From an uncultured Dorea sp. (GTDB lineage: Bacteria > Bacillota_A > Clostridia > Lachnospirales > Lachnospiraceae), in contig CAJTRO010000047.1 of the NCBI GenBank assembly GCA_910579015.1, positions 1 through 26,371 on the forward strand: a stretch of 26,371 nucleotides of DNA, read 5' to 3'. Positions 1 through 6,488 of this stretch are shown piece after piece; within the stretch, counting starts at the first letter, position 1; every line of letters starts with the position of its first letter. The notes below the pieces were generated by a model. The model did no database searches. It had not been told where the DNA came from and saw only the letters and a program-made list of their open reading frames with translations. The position numbers and the translations under genes were made by a program.

Positions 1-719
1 TTGTCAAGCCCGGTCAGCACGAATACGTTGTCCTTCCTGTACTTAAGCCGGCCTAACCGCTCCAGCATAAACGACGGAATCGGGATATCCCTGACAGAGC
101 AGTTGCTCTTAGGCGAGGTGATAATGATCTTGGTCTTTCTGATCTTCTTTGTCTTGTCATTCTCATCTGTCTCATAATCCTGGATCCTCTGCATAGTGGT
201 CCTCACCTGCAAGATTTCTTCCTTATATAATATATTCTCCTTCCTTAGCGCGCATATTTCTCCCAGCCTGAGCCCCATACACAGGCTCAGCAGGATCCCC
301 GTCTTCTTAAGACTGTTGTCTCTCATCAGAAACCTCTCCAGGCGGACCTGATGCCGTCTGTCCAGCACATTTACCTCGCTGTCACAGCTCCTGACGCGGA
401 TCAGGTCAAAATGGCACGGGACCTCCATGTCCTGCAAGGATGCATAACGGCAGATCTCCTTAAGCACGATCAGCATGTCCTTCACCGTTTTTTCAGACAA
501 TCCTCCTTTCCCGTTCTTCTTTCCTCTGCTCAGCTTGTACTGCACAAACTGTTCGATCACCTCCGTGGTCAGACAGCTGACCTGTACCTCGCCAAGCTGA
601 GGCAGTATGTGATTCGTCGCCAGATTTACGTATTTCACGTAGGTCGACTCCTTCACCCTCATCTTCGAGTTCTCCAGCCATTGCGGTGTAATTGTTTCGA
701 GCCTTACATTTTTTCTCAT
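1..719 (-). CDS. Tyrosine recombinase/integrase, C-terminus cut by window edge
   Basis: An open frame of 239 codons runs from an ATG at 719 to the left edge without a stop, so the C-terminus is missing. The SD-like GGAAGG lies about 7 bases before the ATG. Residues about 10-100 look like a SAM-like core-binding domain (TPQWLENSKMRVKESTYVKY). The catalytic domain starts near 120 and shows the box I arginine in GLRLGEICAL (R151, E154) and the beta-hairpin lysine region TSPKSNCSVRDIPIP (K204). The box II H-x-x-R, the later His/Trp and the Tyr nucleophile would lie beyond the edge, so integrity cannot be judged. Family knowledge: such enzymes catalyse integration, excision or inversion through a 3'-phosphotyrosine. 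No attachment site or other phage gene is visible, so the element could be a lone recombinase, an invertase or the end of an integrated element. Confidence 0.9.
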   Translation of the reverse strand, partial: MRKNVRLETITPQWLENSKMRVKESTYVKYVNLATNHILPQLGEVQVSCLTTEVIEQFVQYKLSRGKKNGKGGLSEKTVKDMLIVLKEICRYASLQDMEVPCHFDLIRVRSCDSEVNVLDRRHQVRLERFLMRDNSLKKTGILLSLCMGLRLGEICALRKENILYKEEILQVRTTMQRIQDYETDENDKTKKIRKTKIIITSPKSNCSVRDIPIPSFMLERLGRLKYRKDNVFVLTGLD

Positions 720-850
720 TTGTATACCTTCCTCTCTTTTTTTATGATTATATAAAAAGAGAGACCGTGTGGCATTATGCCACAAGGCTCTTTATTTAGA
801 CAACAAATGAATGTACTTTCAAACCGTGTCGGTCCATTCCGACACAACCG
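720..850 (-). promoter_or_regulatory. Palindrome-rich leader of the recombinase gene
   Basis: Three inverted repeats lie upstream of the recombinase start. (1) GTGTCGG 826-832 with CCGACAC 839-845, six-base spacer. (2) A near-perfect 8+1+8 palindrome at 768-784 (TGTGGCAT T ATGCCACA), extended by GG/CC and GAGA/TCTC and followed on the minus strand by five T at 754-758, which makes it terminator-like. (3) CTCTCTTTTT 732-741 with AAAAAGAGAG 754-763, a perfect 10-base stem that abuts the ribosome binding site. Structures 2 and 3 share bases 756-763, so they exclude each other. A weak promoter (TTGAAA 817-822, TAAATA 793-798, 18 apart on the minus strand) is possible but would start transcription inside structure 2. 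The function is inferred; the repeats are directly visible. Confidence 0.55.
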
Positions 851-859
851 GGAAAATAC

Positions 860-898
860 AAAAAAGAGAGCCAGAAATCCTGTACGAACTTCTGACTC
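860..898 (-). terminator. Intrinsic terminator of the GTPase-NYN gene
   Basis: On the minus strand, GAGTCAGAA (890-898) pairs with TTCTGGCTC (868-876) across a 13-base loop, with one G-T wobble, and is followed by TCTTTTTT. It lies about 20 bases after the stop at 918. Confidence 0.85.
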
Positions 899-917
899 AC
901 CAGCCTCTATAAATATG

Positions 918-3755
918 TCAAACCTTTTTCCTGCCAAGCCTGACGTCTTCCATCTCTCTTGCCAGCTCCTCATCCATATGGTCAAACAGGTAATTCTTCC
1001 CGGATTCCCGTCTGCTCTCGTATTCTTCCCGGATCAGCCGTCTCACGAGCTTAACCTCTTCCCGGAATTCTCTTGAAGAGATCAGCGTTCCGCCCTGCCC
1101 CAGAGTGACGACCTGCTCCACACCGTCAGACGTCACCACCGTCACATGATACCTTCTGCCGATCTGGTGTACCACCTTTTCAATATACTGGTCCGCCGTC
1201 TCCGCCTGCTTTGTATAGACCACGTGGATATTATGATACTTCTGTATCTCAAGGGCGTATCCATCCACCTTATACGCGTCAAATACCAGGATCACCGTAC
1301 ATTTCCGGAACCCCTGATAATTGCACAGGATATCCATCAGCTTATTCCTTGCCGCCTCAATGTTCACATCCGCAAGTTCCTTTAGATCCTCCCATGCAAA
1401 TATCACGTTGTAACCGTCCACCAGAAGATACTCTTTGACAGGATCGTCATCCTTCCGCTGTTTCTGCTTCGGCTCCCGGGTTACCAGCTTAGAAGAAGAG
1501 GGGGCCTTTCTCTCCACCCTTCCATATGTGCGGATAAATATCTCCTCCAGCTCCTTTTCCTCTTCTCTGCTAAAACCCGTCCGTCCCGCCTTCTCAATAC
1601 CTCCTGACGCCCCGGCTTTCTGCGGCGCTTTCGCCCCTTCACCGGACACAGCCCCCTGAGGGGACGAATCCGCCGTCCTTTCATCCGGCTCAGTATATTT
1701 CTTAAGCTGGCTTTCAATATGCATGTGCTCCGGCACCTCATCCCACGGCACCACGAATCCCGCCCCATGGGCGCAGAATACCGAACCGGCCGGATTCTCA
1801 AGATCACTCTCCGGATCATACTCCTTCTCTTCTATGATCTCCTCTGCGTTATGACACGGCTCATATCCCCGGAAGGTACAGGTAAGCTTCCCCTGTCCCC
1901 TTGTATAGCTGTTTACCTCCATCTGGTAATCCCGCATCTTAGCCACAGGCGCCTTTCCCGTCAGTAAAGACATATCCCCCGACGCTTCGGGAGAACCGAA
2001 CTCTCCGGACATCTTCTGGATGTCGTTCATGGCTCGTCCGACCATATCCGAAGGCACCTCAAGCCAATAATCATAATACGGTTCCAGCAGAATGCTCCCT
2101 GCCTGCATCAGCCCCTGGCGCACCGCCCGGTAAGTCGCCTGCCGGAAGTCTCCGCCCTCGGTGTGCTTAAGATGCGACCGCCCCGCGGCCAGCGTGATCC
2201 TCATATCCGTGACCGCCGAGCCGGTCAGAACCCCGCGGTGCTCCCGCTCCGCAAGGTGCGTCAACACCAGCCTCTGCCAGTTTCGATCCAGCTCATCCTC
2301 ACTACAGTCCGTATCCAGCACGATCCCGCTTCCAGGCTCCCCCGGCTCTAATATCAGATGGACCTCCGCATAATGGCGCAGCGGCTCGAAATGTCCGACG
2401 CCCTCTGCAATCCTTGTTATGGTCTCCTTATATACGATATTTCCCGTATCAAAAGTTACCTCCACATGAAAACGGTCCCGGATCATGCTCTGCAATATCT
2501 CAATCTGCACCGCTCCCATCAGCTGGACATAAATCTCTCCTAACTCCTCGTTCCACACGATCCCGAGCATCGGATCCTCTTCTTCTAACATCCTCAAATT
2601 GCGCAGCATGGTATGCGCGTCGCACCCCTCCGGCAGACAGACGCGGTAATTCAGTACCGGCTCCAGGATCGGAGAATGAGACGCCTTCTCAACCCCAAGA
2701 CCTTCCCCCGGATATGTCCGGCTAAGTCCCGTTACGGCACAGACACATCCTGTCTGCGCCTCCCGAACAGCCTCGTACTTCTCCCCGGAATAGATGCGGA
2801 TCTGGTTGATCTTCTCCTCCCATTGCCGGGGGGCGTCCGGACCGGACGTCAGGACGTCCTTTACCCGGAGGCACCCGGAAGTCACCCGCATATGCGTCAG
2901 GCGGTTTCCCTGCGCGTCGCGGGAGATCTTATACACCCTTGCGCCGAATCCGCGGCCGCCTTCTTTTGGATCTTTGGCTTTTATCCCGCCTGCCTCCATC
3001 TTCCCGGCACAGCCATCTCCATCCTGCCCGGCTCTTCCTTTCACGCCGGACACCGCCCAAGCCCTTGTATACCGCCCAAGCCCCTCAAGAAGCTTATGTA
3101 CTCCTTGAAGCTTGAGTGCCGATCCGAAATAACACGGGAAGACCTTCCGCTCCGCGATCAGACGGACGATGGTCTCATCCTCTATGCTCCCGCTTTCCAG
3201 ATATTCCTCAAGTACGGAATCCTCACACACAGCCAGTTCTTCATAAAGCTTCGCTTCGTCCTCGTCAAACGCGGCGCAGTTCTCGTCCAGACAGCTCCTG
3301 ATATCCCCAAGGAGCCTCTCCCGGTCCGTCCCTTCCTGGTCCATCTTATTGATAAACAGAAACACCGGGATCCGGTATCTCAAGAGCAGCTTCCAGAGCG
3401 TCCGGGTATGCCCCTGCACCCCGTCCATCCCGTTGATGACCAGAACCGCATAATCCAGCACCTGGAGCGTGCGCTCCATCTCCGCAGAGAAATCCACATG
3501 CCCCGGCGTATCAAGAAGCGTCACCTGACTGCCTCCAAGTTCAAACACCGCCTGCTTGGAGAAGATGGTTATCCCCCGGCTTCGTTCCAGCTCATAGGTA
3601 TCCAGATACGCATTCTTATGATCCACGCGTCCCAATTCCCGGATCTTTCCGCTAAGATACAAGATCCCCTCTGATAACGTGGTCTTTCCCGCATCCACAT
3701 GGGCCAGCAGAGCCGTACATATATATTTATCTGGTTTATTTTCTGATGTTTCCAT
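918..3755 (-). CDS. TetM/EF-G-type translational GTPase fused to a YacP/Rae1-like NYN nuclease domain
   Basis: 945 residues, ATG at 3755 after AAGGGGG. The N-terminal part is a ribosomal-protection-type GTPase: G1 AHVDAGKTT (18-26), G2 RSRGITI (59-64), G3 DTPGHVDF (82-89), G4 NKMD (136-139), G5 GSAL (211-214), then EF-G domains II-V to about 635. In the domain IV region the TetM loop with S-P-V is replaced by HLKHTEGGDF (528-537), as in EF-G-like relatives, so classical tetracycline release is doubtful. A variable linker (635-772) leads to an NYN/PIN-like domain at about 773-915, with VDGYNVI (D780), FDAYK (D826), ETADQYIEK (D855) and VVTSDGVEQ (D877), the acidic set expected of YacP/Rae1. 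TetM-family proteins are usually about 640 residues, so the extra 300 are a genuine fusion. It is a monocistronic gene with its own promoter and terminator. Role in translation quality control or antibiotic response is inference. Confidence 0.9.
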   Translation of the reverse strand: METSENKPDKYICTALLAHVDAGKTTLSEGILYLSGKIRELGRVDHKNAYLDTYELERSRGITIFSKQAVFELGGSQVTLLDTPGHVDFSAEMERTLQVLDYAVLVINGMDGVQGHTRTLWKLLLRYRIPVFLFINKMDQEGTDRERLLGDIRSCLDENCAAFDEDEAKLYEELAVCEDSVLEEYLESGSIEDETIVRLIAERKVFPCYFGSALKLQGVHKLLEGLGRYTRAWAVSGVKGRAGQDGDGCAGKMEAGGIKAKDPKEGGRGFGARVYKISRDAQGNRLTHMRVTSGCLRVKDVLTSGPDAPRQWEEKINQIRIYSGEKYEAVREAQTGCVCAVTGLSRTYPGEGLGVEKASHSPILEPVLNYRVCLPEGCDAHTMLRNLRMLEEEDPMLGIVWNEELGEIYVQLMGAVQIEILQSMIRDRFHVEVTFDTGNIVYKETITRIAEGVGHFEPLRHYAEVHLILEPGEPGSGIVLDTDCSEDELDRNWQRLVLTHLAEREHRGVLTGSAVTDMRITLAAGRSHLKHTEGGDFRQATYRAVRQGLMQAGSILLEPYYDYWLEVPSDMVGRAMNDIQKMSGEFGSPEASGDMSLLTGKAPVAKMRDYQMEVNSYTRGQGKLTCTFRGYEPCHNAEEIIEEKEYDPESDLENPAGSVFCAHGAGFVVPWDEVPEHMHIESQLKKYTEPDERTADSSPQGAVSGEGAKAPQKAGASGGIEKAGRTGFSREEEKELEEIFIRTYGRVERKAPSSSKLVTREPKQKQRKDDDPVKEYLLVDGYNVIFAWEDLKELADVNIEAARNKLMDILCNYQGFRKCTVILVFDAYKVDGYALEIQKYHNIHVVYTKQAETADQYIEKVVHQIGRRYHVTVVTSDGVEQVVTLGQGGTLISSREFREEVKLVRRLIREEYESRRESGKNYLFDHMDEELAREMEDVRLGRKKV

Positions 3756-3806
3756 CGAAAATACCCCCTTTTTGTTCTATAATGATCCTGAAATAATACA
3801 TTCACT

Positions 3807-3835
3807 ATCATAGCACAAAACGGGGGATTCGTCGA
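3807..3835 (-). promoter_or_regulatory. Sigma-A-type promoter for the GTPase-NYN gene
   Basis: Minus strand: -10 TATGAT (3807-3812) and -35 TCGACG (3830-3835, four of six matches) at 17-base spacing. It lies about 50 bases before the start codon. Confidence 0.55.
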
Positions 3836-4088
3836 TAATTATTCCCATTTGCAGACGCCCTGTCTCCTCGTCAGACAAAGGCTTCTTAACTTCTATGCAC
3901 TTCCGGAAACGCTTTTCCAGTCATACCATTCTATATCAAAACACGCTCTGGCAACAAGGAAACCTCTCTGAATCCCTGAAAAAGCGCCGGAAGCATTATA
4001 AATAAAAACTCCCCATTGTTCCTGCCATACAGCAGTAAAATTCCTTGCAGGATCAGTCTAACATATTTCTTTCAACGCAAAAGCAACC
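3836..4088. other. Intergenic stretch, no gene seen
   Basis: No plausible coding frame. A short palindrome GGAAACGCTTTTCC lies at 3905-3918. No convincing terminator was found behind the sensor kinase gene that ends at 4089. Confidence 0.5.
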
Positions 4089-5417
4089 CTACGGATTTTG
4101 CGATATTATTACTGAAATCTTGAAGATCTGCTCCTGATACTCAATTCTGACAATACCGTTATATTTCTCCGAAATACTCAGCACAGACGAAATGCCAATC
4201 CCCTTCTGATCCTTTCTTTTCGAGGAAAGGAAGGTTCCGTCCTGCATCTTCTGCACCGTTCCCTCATAGTTATTGCACACCTGGATCAGCAGGATCGAGC
4301 CGCTCGGCATGGACAGCTTCACATCCAGGAACCTCTCCTGCGACTCCATCCTACGGTGCGCCTCGACAGCATTTTCCAGAAGATTTCCCACGATAATGCA
4401 CAGCTCCGCGTCCGGAATCGGAAGCTTCTTCTCCAGAGATACGCTGCAAGATATGTCGGCATGTTCCCTCTCCGCCTGCTCCAGATAGTAACTCAGCAGA
4501 GAATTGACCGCCAGGCTTTCGCAGTACACCTGGATGGACTGTGTTGGAAAAAGGCTGGCAGACTGCCGGACATACCGTTTCATGCCTTCCATATCCTCGT
4601 CCTTAAGAAATCCTTCCATCGCCAGGAAATGATGCCTGAGGTCATGCCTGAACCCGTCTGTCTTCTGGATACTCCTCTGTAACAGTTCCATCTGCTTCTG
4701 CTGAGCCGCTATCTGGACCTCGGACAGATGCAGATTCTCTCTAAGCACCGCATTCTTGCTTACATCTATCATCATCTTCAACAGGATCCCGTAAGTTGCG
4801 AACGTCAAAAGAACCCAGAGCGGCGGTATGATAATGAATCCACGCCCCAGATAACGGCCGCCGGACGCCTCCATGGACATGGCCGCCGTATAGACCGCGT
4901 TATTGCTCACCGGTATGATGAACACCCATTTCCACACAGAAAGCGAGACCGTATAATCCAGCGCCGGACGCAGGAAATTCCGGTAAAACCACCATATAGC
5001 AGGAAATGTCAGTACAGTGAACACAGTTGTGATAAATGAAATCTCTAAAACCGCCTCTTTCGGCAGAGTGCCGGTGAACAGAAAGTAGAAATCCAAAGAC
5101 AGAAACCTCACATCCTCAGAATAAGACTTGATGACCGAGATGATAAAAAGGCTCTGCCAGAAATTATATTTACATGCACTGTCCAGGATCAACACACCCG
5201 AAAACATGAAGACAACTGAAATGACCAGATGCTGTGCGGGGCTTTCGAAAATGAAATAAACGTATGTCCCCAAAAATGAGCCCGCAAGAAAAACCGACGC
5301 GCCCGTAACGATCCTAAGAAGCGTGGGCGTTTTTAACTGGTCCCAGAATACCAGCAGAAGCAGCAGGATACAAGGCACGACAAAGAGCAGATTGTTGATG
5401 ATATAAGCCAGTCTCAT
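4089..5417 (-). CDS. GHKL-type sensor histidine kinase (AgrC-like)
   Basis: 442 residues. The first 215 or so form six to seven hydrophobic segments (about 5-25, 34-57, 62-80, 85-97, 120-147, 160-180, 195-215), the multi-span sensor layout of AgrC-type kinases. A coiled linker (about 220-250, QIAAQQKQMELLQ) leads to the phosphorylation motif FRHDLRHH with H258, then the N-box GNLLENA (344-350) and the G-box KGIGIS (405-410). There is no HAMP or PAS domain. The start overlaps the stop of the LytTR regulator gene by 4 bases (ATGA), so the two are translationally coupled and almost certainly partners. Family relatives sense peptides or envelope conditions. No peptide precursor or AgrB-like protease was found nearby, so the ligand is unknown. 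Confidence 0.9.
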   Translation of the reverse strand: MRLAYIINNLLFVVPCILLLLLVFWDQLKTPTLLRIVTGASVFLAGSFLGTYVYFIFESPAQHLVISVVFMFSGVLILDSACKYNFWQSLFIISVIKSYSEDVRFLSLDFYFLFTGTLPKEAVLEISFITTVFTVLTFPAIWWFYRNFLRPALDYTVSLSVWKWVFIIPVSNNAVYTAAMSMEASGGRYLGRGFIIIPPLWVLLTFATYGILLKMMIDVSKNAVLRENLHLSEVQIAAQQKQMELLQRSIQKTDGFRHDLRHHFLAMEGFLKDEDMEGMKRYVRQSASLFPTQSIQVYCESLAVNSLLSYYLEQAEREHADISCSVSLEKKLPIPDAELCIIVGNLLENAVEAHRRMESQERFLDVKLSMPSGSILLIQVCNNYEGTVQKMQDGTFLSSKRKDQKGIGISSVLSISEKYNGIVRIEYQEQIFKISVIISQNP

Positions 5418-6145
5418 GGCAGGATAACTCCTTTCGAATTATAATCAAAGATATAATCCGCATATCTCTGCACCGTCTCCCGCCTGCGGGCCGCCGAGAT
5501 CGGAATACGCTCTCCGCTTTTCAGGAGAAATTCCTTCTGACCAAACGATTCGATATAATCCATATTGACCATACAGTTCCGACAGCACCAGAGAAAATTC
5601 GAGTACGGCGCAAGCATCGGAAAGAAGGCTTCGAAGGACATATAAGACCGCACGACGCAGCTTGTGGTATGGACCTGGATATAGTGATTGGAATAATCCG
5701 TATATACAATATCGGAGATCCGTACCCGGGTATAATAACGCCCTTCCTTCAACTCAATATAACGTGCAAAACGTCCCGCCGTCTCCTCAAACCGCTCCAT
5801 CGCGTCTTCCAGGTCCTCATAGCGGTAAGGCTTCACCAGATAATCCAGCGCATGGATGCGGTAGGCGCTGACAGCATGTTCCGTGCTGACCGTAATAAAG
5901 ATGACCTGACACTTGGGATCTGCCTTGCGTATCCTCTCGGCAACGCTGATCCCTGTCGTGTCTCCCATATAGATGTCAAGGAAGACCAGATCATACGCCG
6001 TATGCCGCATGGCCTTTAAAAATGCCGTCCCCTCTGTAAATCTGTCAATATTCATATATACATGATGCTCATGGCAGTAACGGGATAAATCCTTGTGTAA
6101 TCTTTCTATATCGCTGCCTGAATCATCTACCAGTGCTATGGTCAT
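5414..6145 (-). CDS. LytTR-family response regulator
   Basis: 243 residues, ATG at 6145 behind GGGAGG at 7-base spacing. The receiver domain (1-120) shows acidic residues D7-D8, the phosphoacceptor in LVFLDIYMGD (D57) and the conserved lysine in DYLVKPY (K105). The C-terminal LytTR DNA-binding domain runs from about 137 to 240 (RVRISDIVYTDYSNHYIQVH, then FLWCCRNCMVNMDYIES and the closing ISAARRRETVQRYADYIF). Known LytTR proteins bind paired direct repeats and often control surface, quorum-sensing or bacteriocin genes. It is the first gene of a two-gene operon with the kinase. A palindrome over the putative -35 box suggests that an extra regulator or autoregulation acts on this promoter. Target genes are not evident in the window. 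Confidence 0.92.
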   Translation of the reverse strand: MTIALVDDSGSDIERLHKDLSRYCHEHHVYMNIDRFTEGTAFLKAMRHTAYDLVFLDIYMGDTTGISVAERIRKADPKCQVIFITVSTEHAVSAYRIHALDYLVKPYRYEDLEDAMERFEETAGRFARYIELKEGRYYTRVRISDIVYTDYSNHYIQVHTTSCVVRSYMSFEAFFPMLAPYSNFLWCCRNCMVNMDYIESFGQKEFLLKSGERIPISAARRRETVQRYADYIFDYNSKGVILP

Positions 6146-6264
6146 ATCTATCCTCCCGCGTGCCGGCCCAGGCGGCCTGCCTGTAGATCACAGCCTTATA
6201 AAAGCCTGCGCCTTTCACCGCCCGATTCTGTCTGAAATTCAATGGTCTGCCCGCACATCAGCAT

Positions 6265-6306
6265 ATTATATCATACAACGTCCACCCGGTTAAGGCCCAT
6301 AACCGG
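6265..6306 (-). promoter_or_regulatory. Promoter of the LytTR operon with overlapping palindrome
   Basis: Minus strand: -10 TATAAT (6265-6270) and -35 TTAACC (6288-6293), 17 apart. CCGGTTA (6286-6292) and TAACCGG (6300-6306) form perfect 7-base arms with a 7-base spacer across the -35 box, which looks like a dimer operator. It implies a leader of roughly 110 bases before the regulator start. Confidence 0.55.
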
Positions 6307-6396
6307 TAAAAAAAGAGGGATTCTGGTAAAATCAATATTCTTCTCAGATATTTTAGATAACTTTTTCACAAAGCCCGTGTATTTTTATCTTCCATA

Positions 6397-6405
6397 TGCT
6401 ATAAT
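6397..6405 (+). promoter_or_regulatory. Extended -10 promoter for the flavodiiron gene
   Basis: TGC-TATAAT (TATAAT at 6400-6405) is an extended -10 element; no good -35 is seen at 17 bases. It points into the flavodiiron gene, with a leader of about 75 bases. Together with the LytTR promoter this accounts for the divergent intergenic stretch 6146-6488, in which no further gene is visible. Confidence 0.5.
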
Positions 6406-6428
6406 CTATAAAACGCGCTTTTCGCGCA

Positions 6429-6458
6429 TGGTCCATCAGTTCTCGCTGGTGAAGGCCA
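6429..6458 (+). promoter_or_regulatory. Leader hairpin upstream of the flavodiiron gene
   Basis: TGGTC CATCAG (6429-6439) pairs with CTGGTG..GGCCA (6446-6458), 11 pairs including two G-T pairs, with a 2-base bulge and a 6-base loop. A short GCGC-TTTTC-GCGC hairpin precedes it. The ribosome binding site AGGAG follows 15-20 bases later. No riboswitch class is recognised. Confidence 0.4.
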
Positions 6459-6488
6459 CATAATAAAGAAGAACAGGAGTGATTACCA

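Noticed and set aside
2613..3674. Long open frame of 353 codons on the plus strand
   Set aside because: It lies inside the GTPase gene on the opposite strand, has no ribosome site and no recognisable domain; it is a shadow of a GC-rich coding region.
918..3755. Simple annotation as a tetracycline resistance protein
   Set aside because: The GTPase part is TetM-like, but the domain IV loop lacks the TetM S-P-V element and a nuclease-like domain is attached; resistance cannot be claimed from sequence.
3905..3918. Palindrome GGAAACGCTTTTCC as a catabolite-repression (cre) site
   Set aside because: Three of the conserved cre positions do not match and no sugar gene lies nearby.
4016..4088. Terminator behind the GHKL kinase gene (CCTGC..GCAGG)
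   Set aside because: Only five pairs with a large loop and no T-run directly after the stem.
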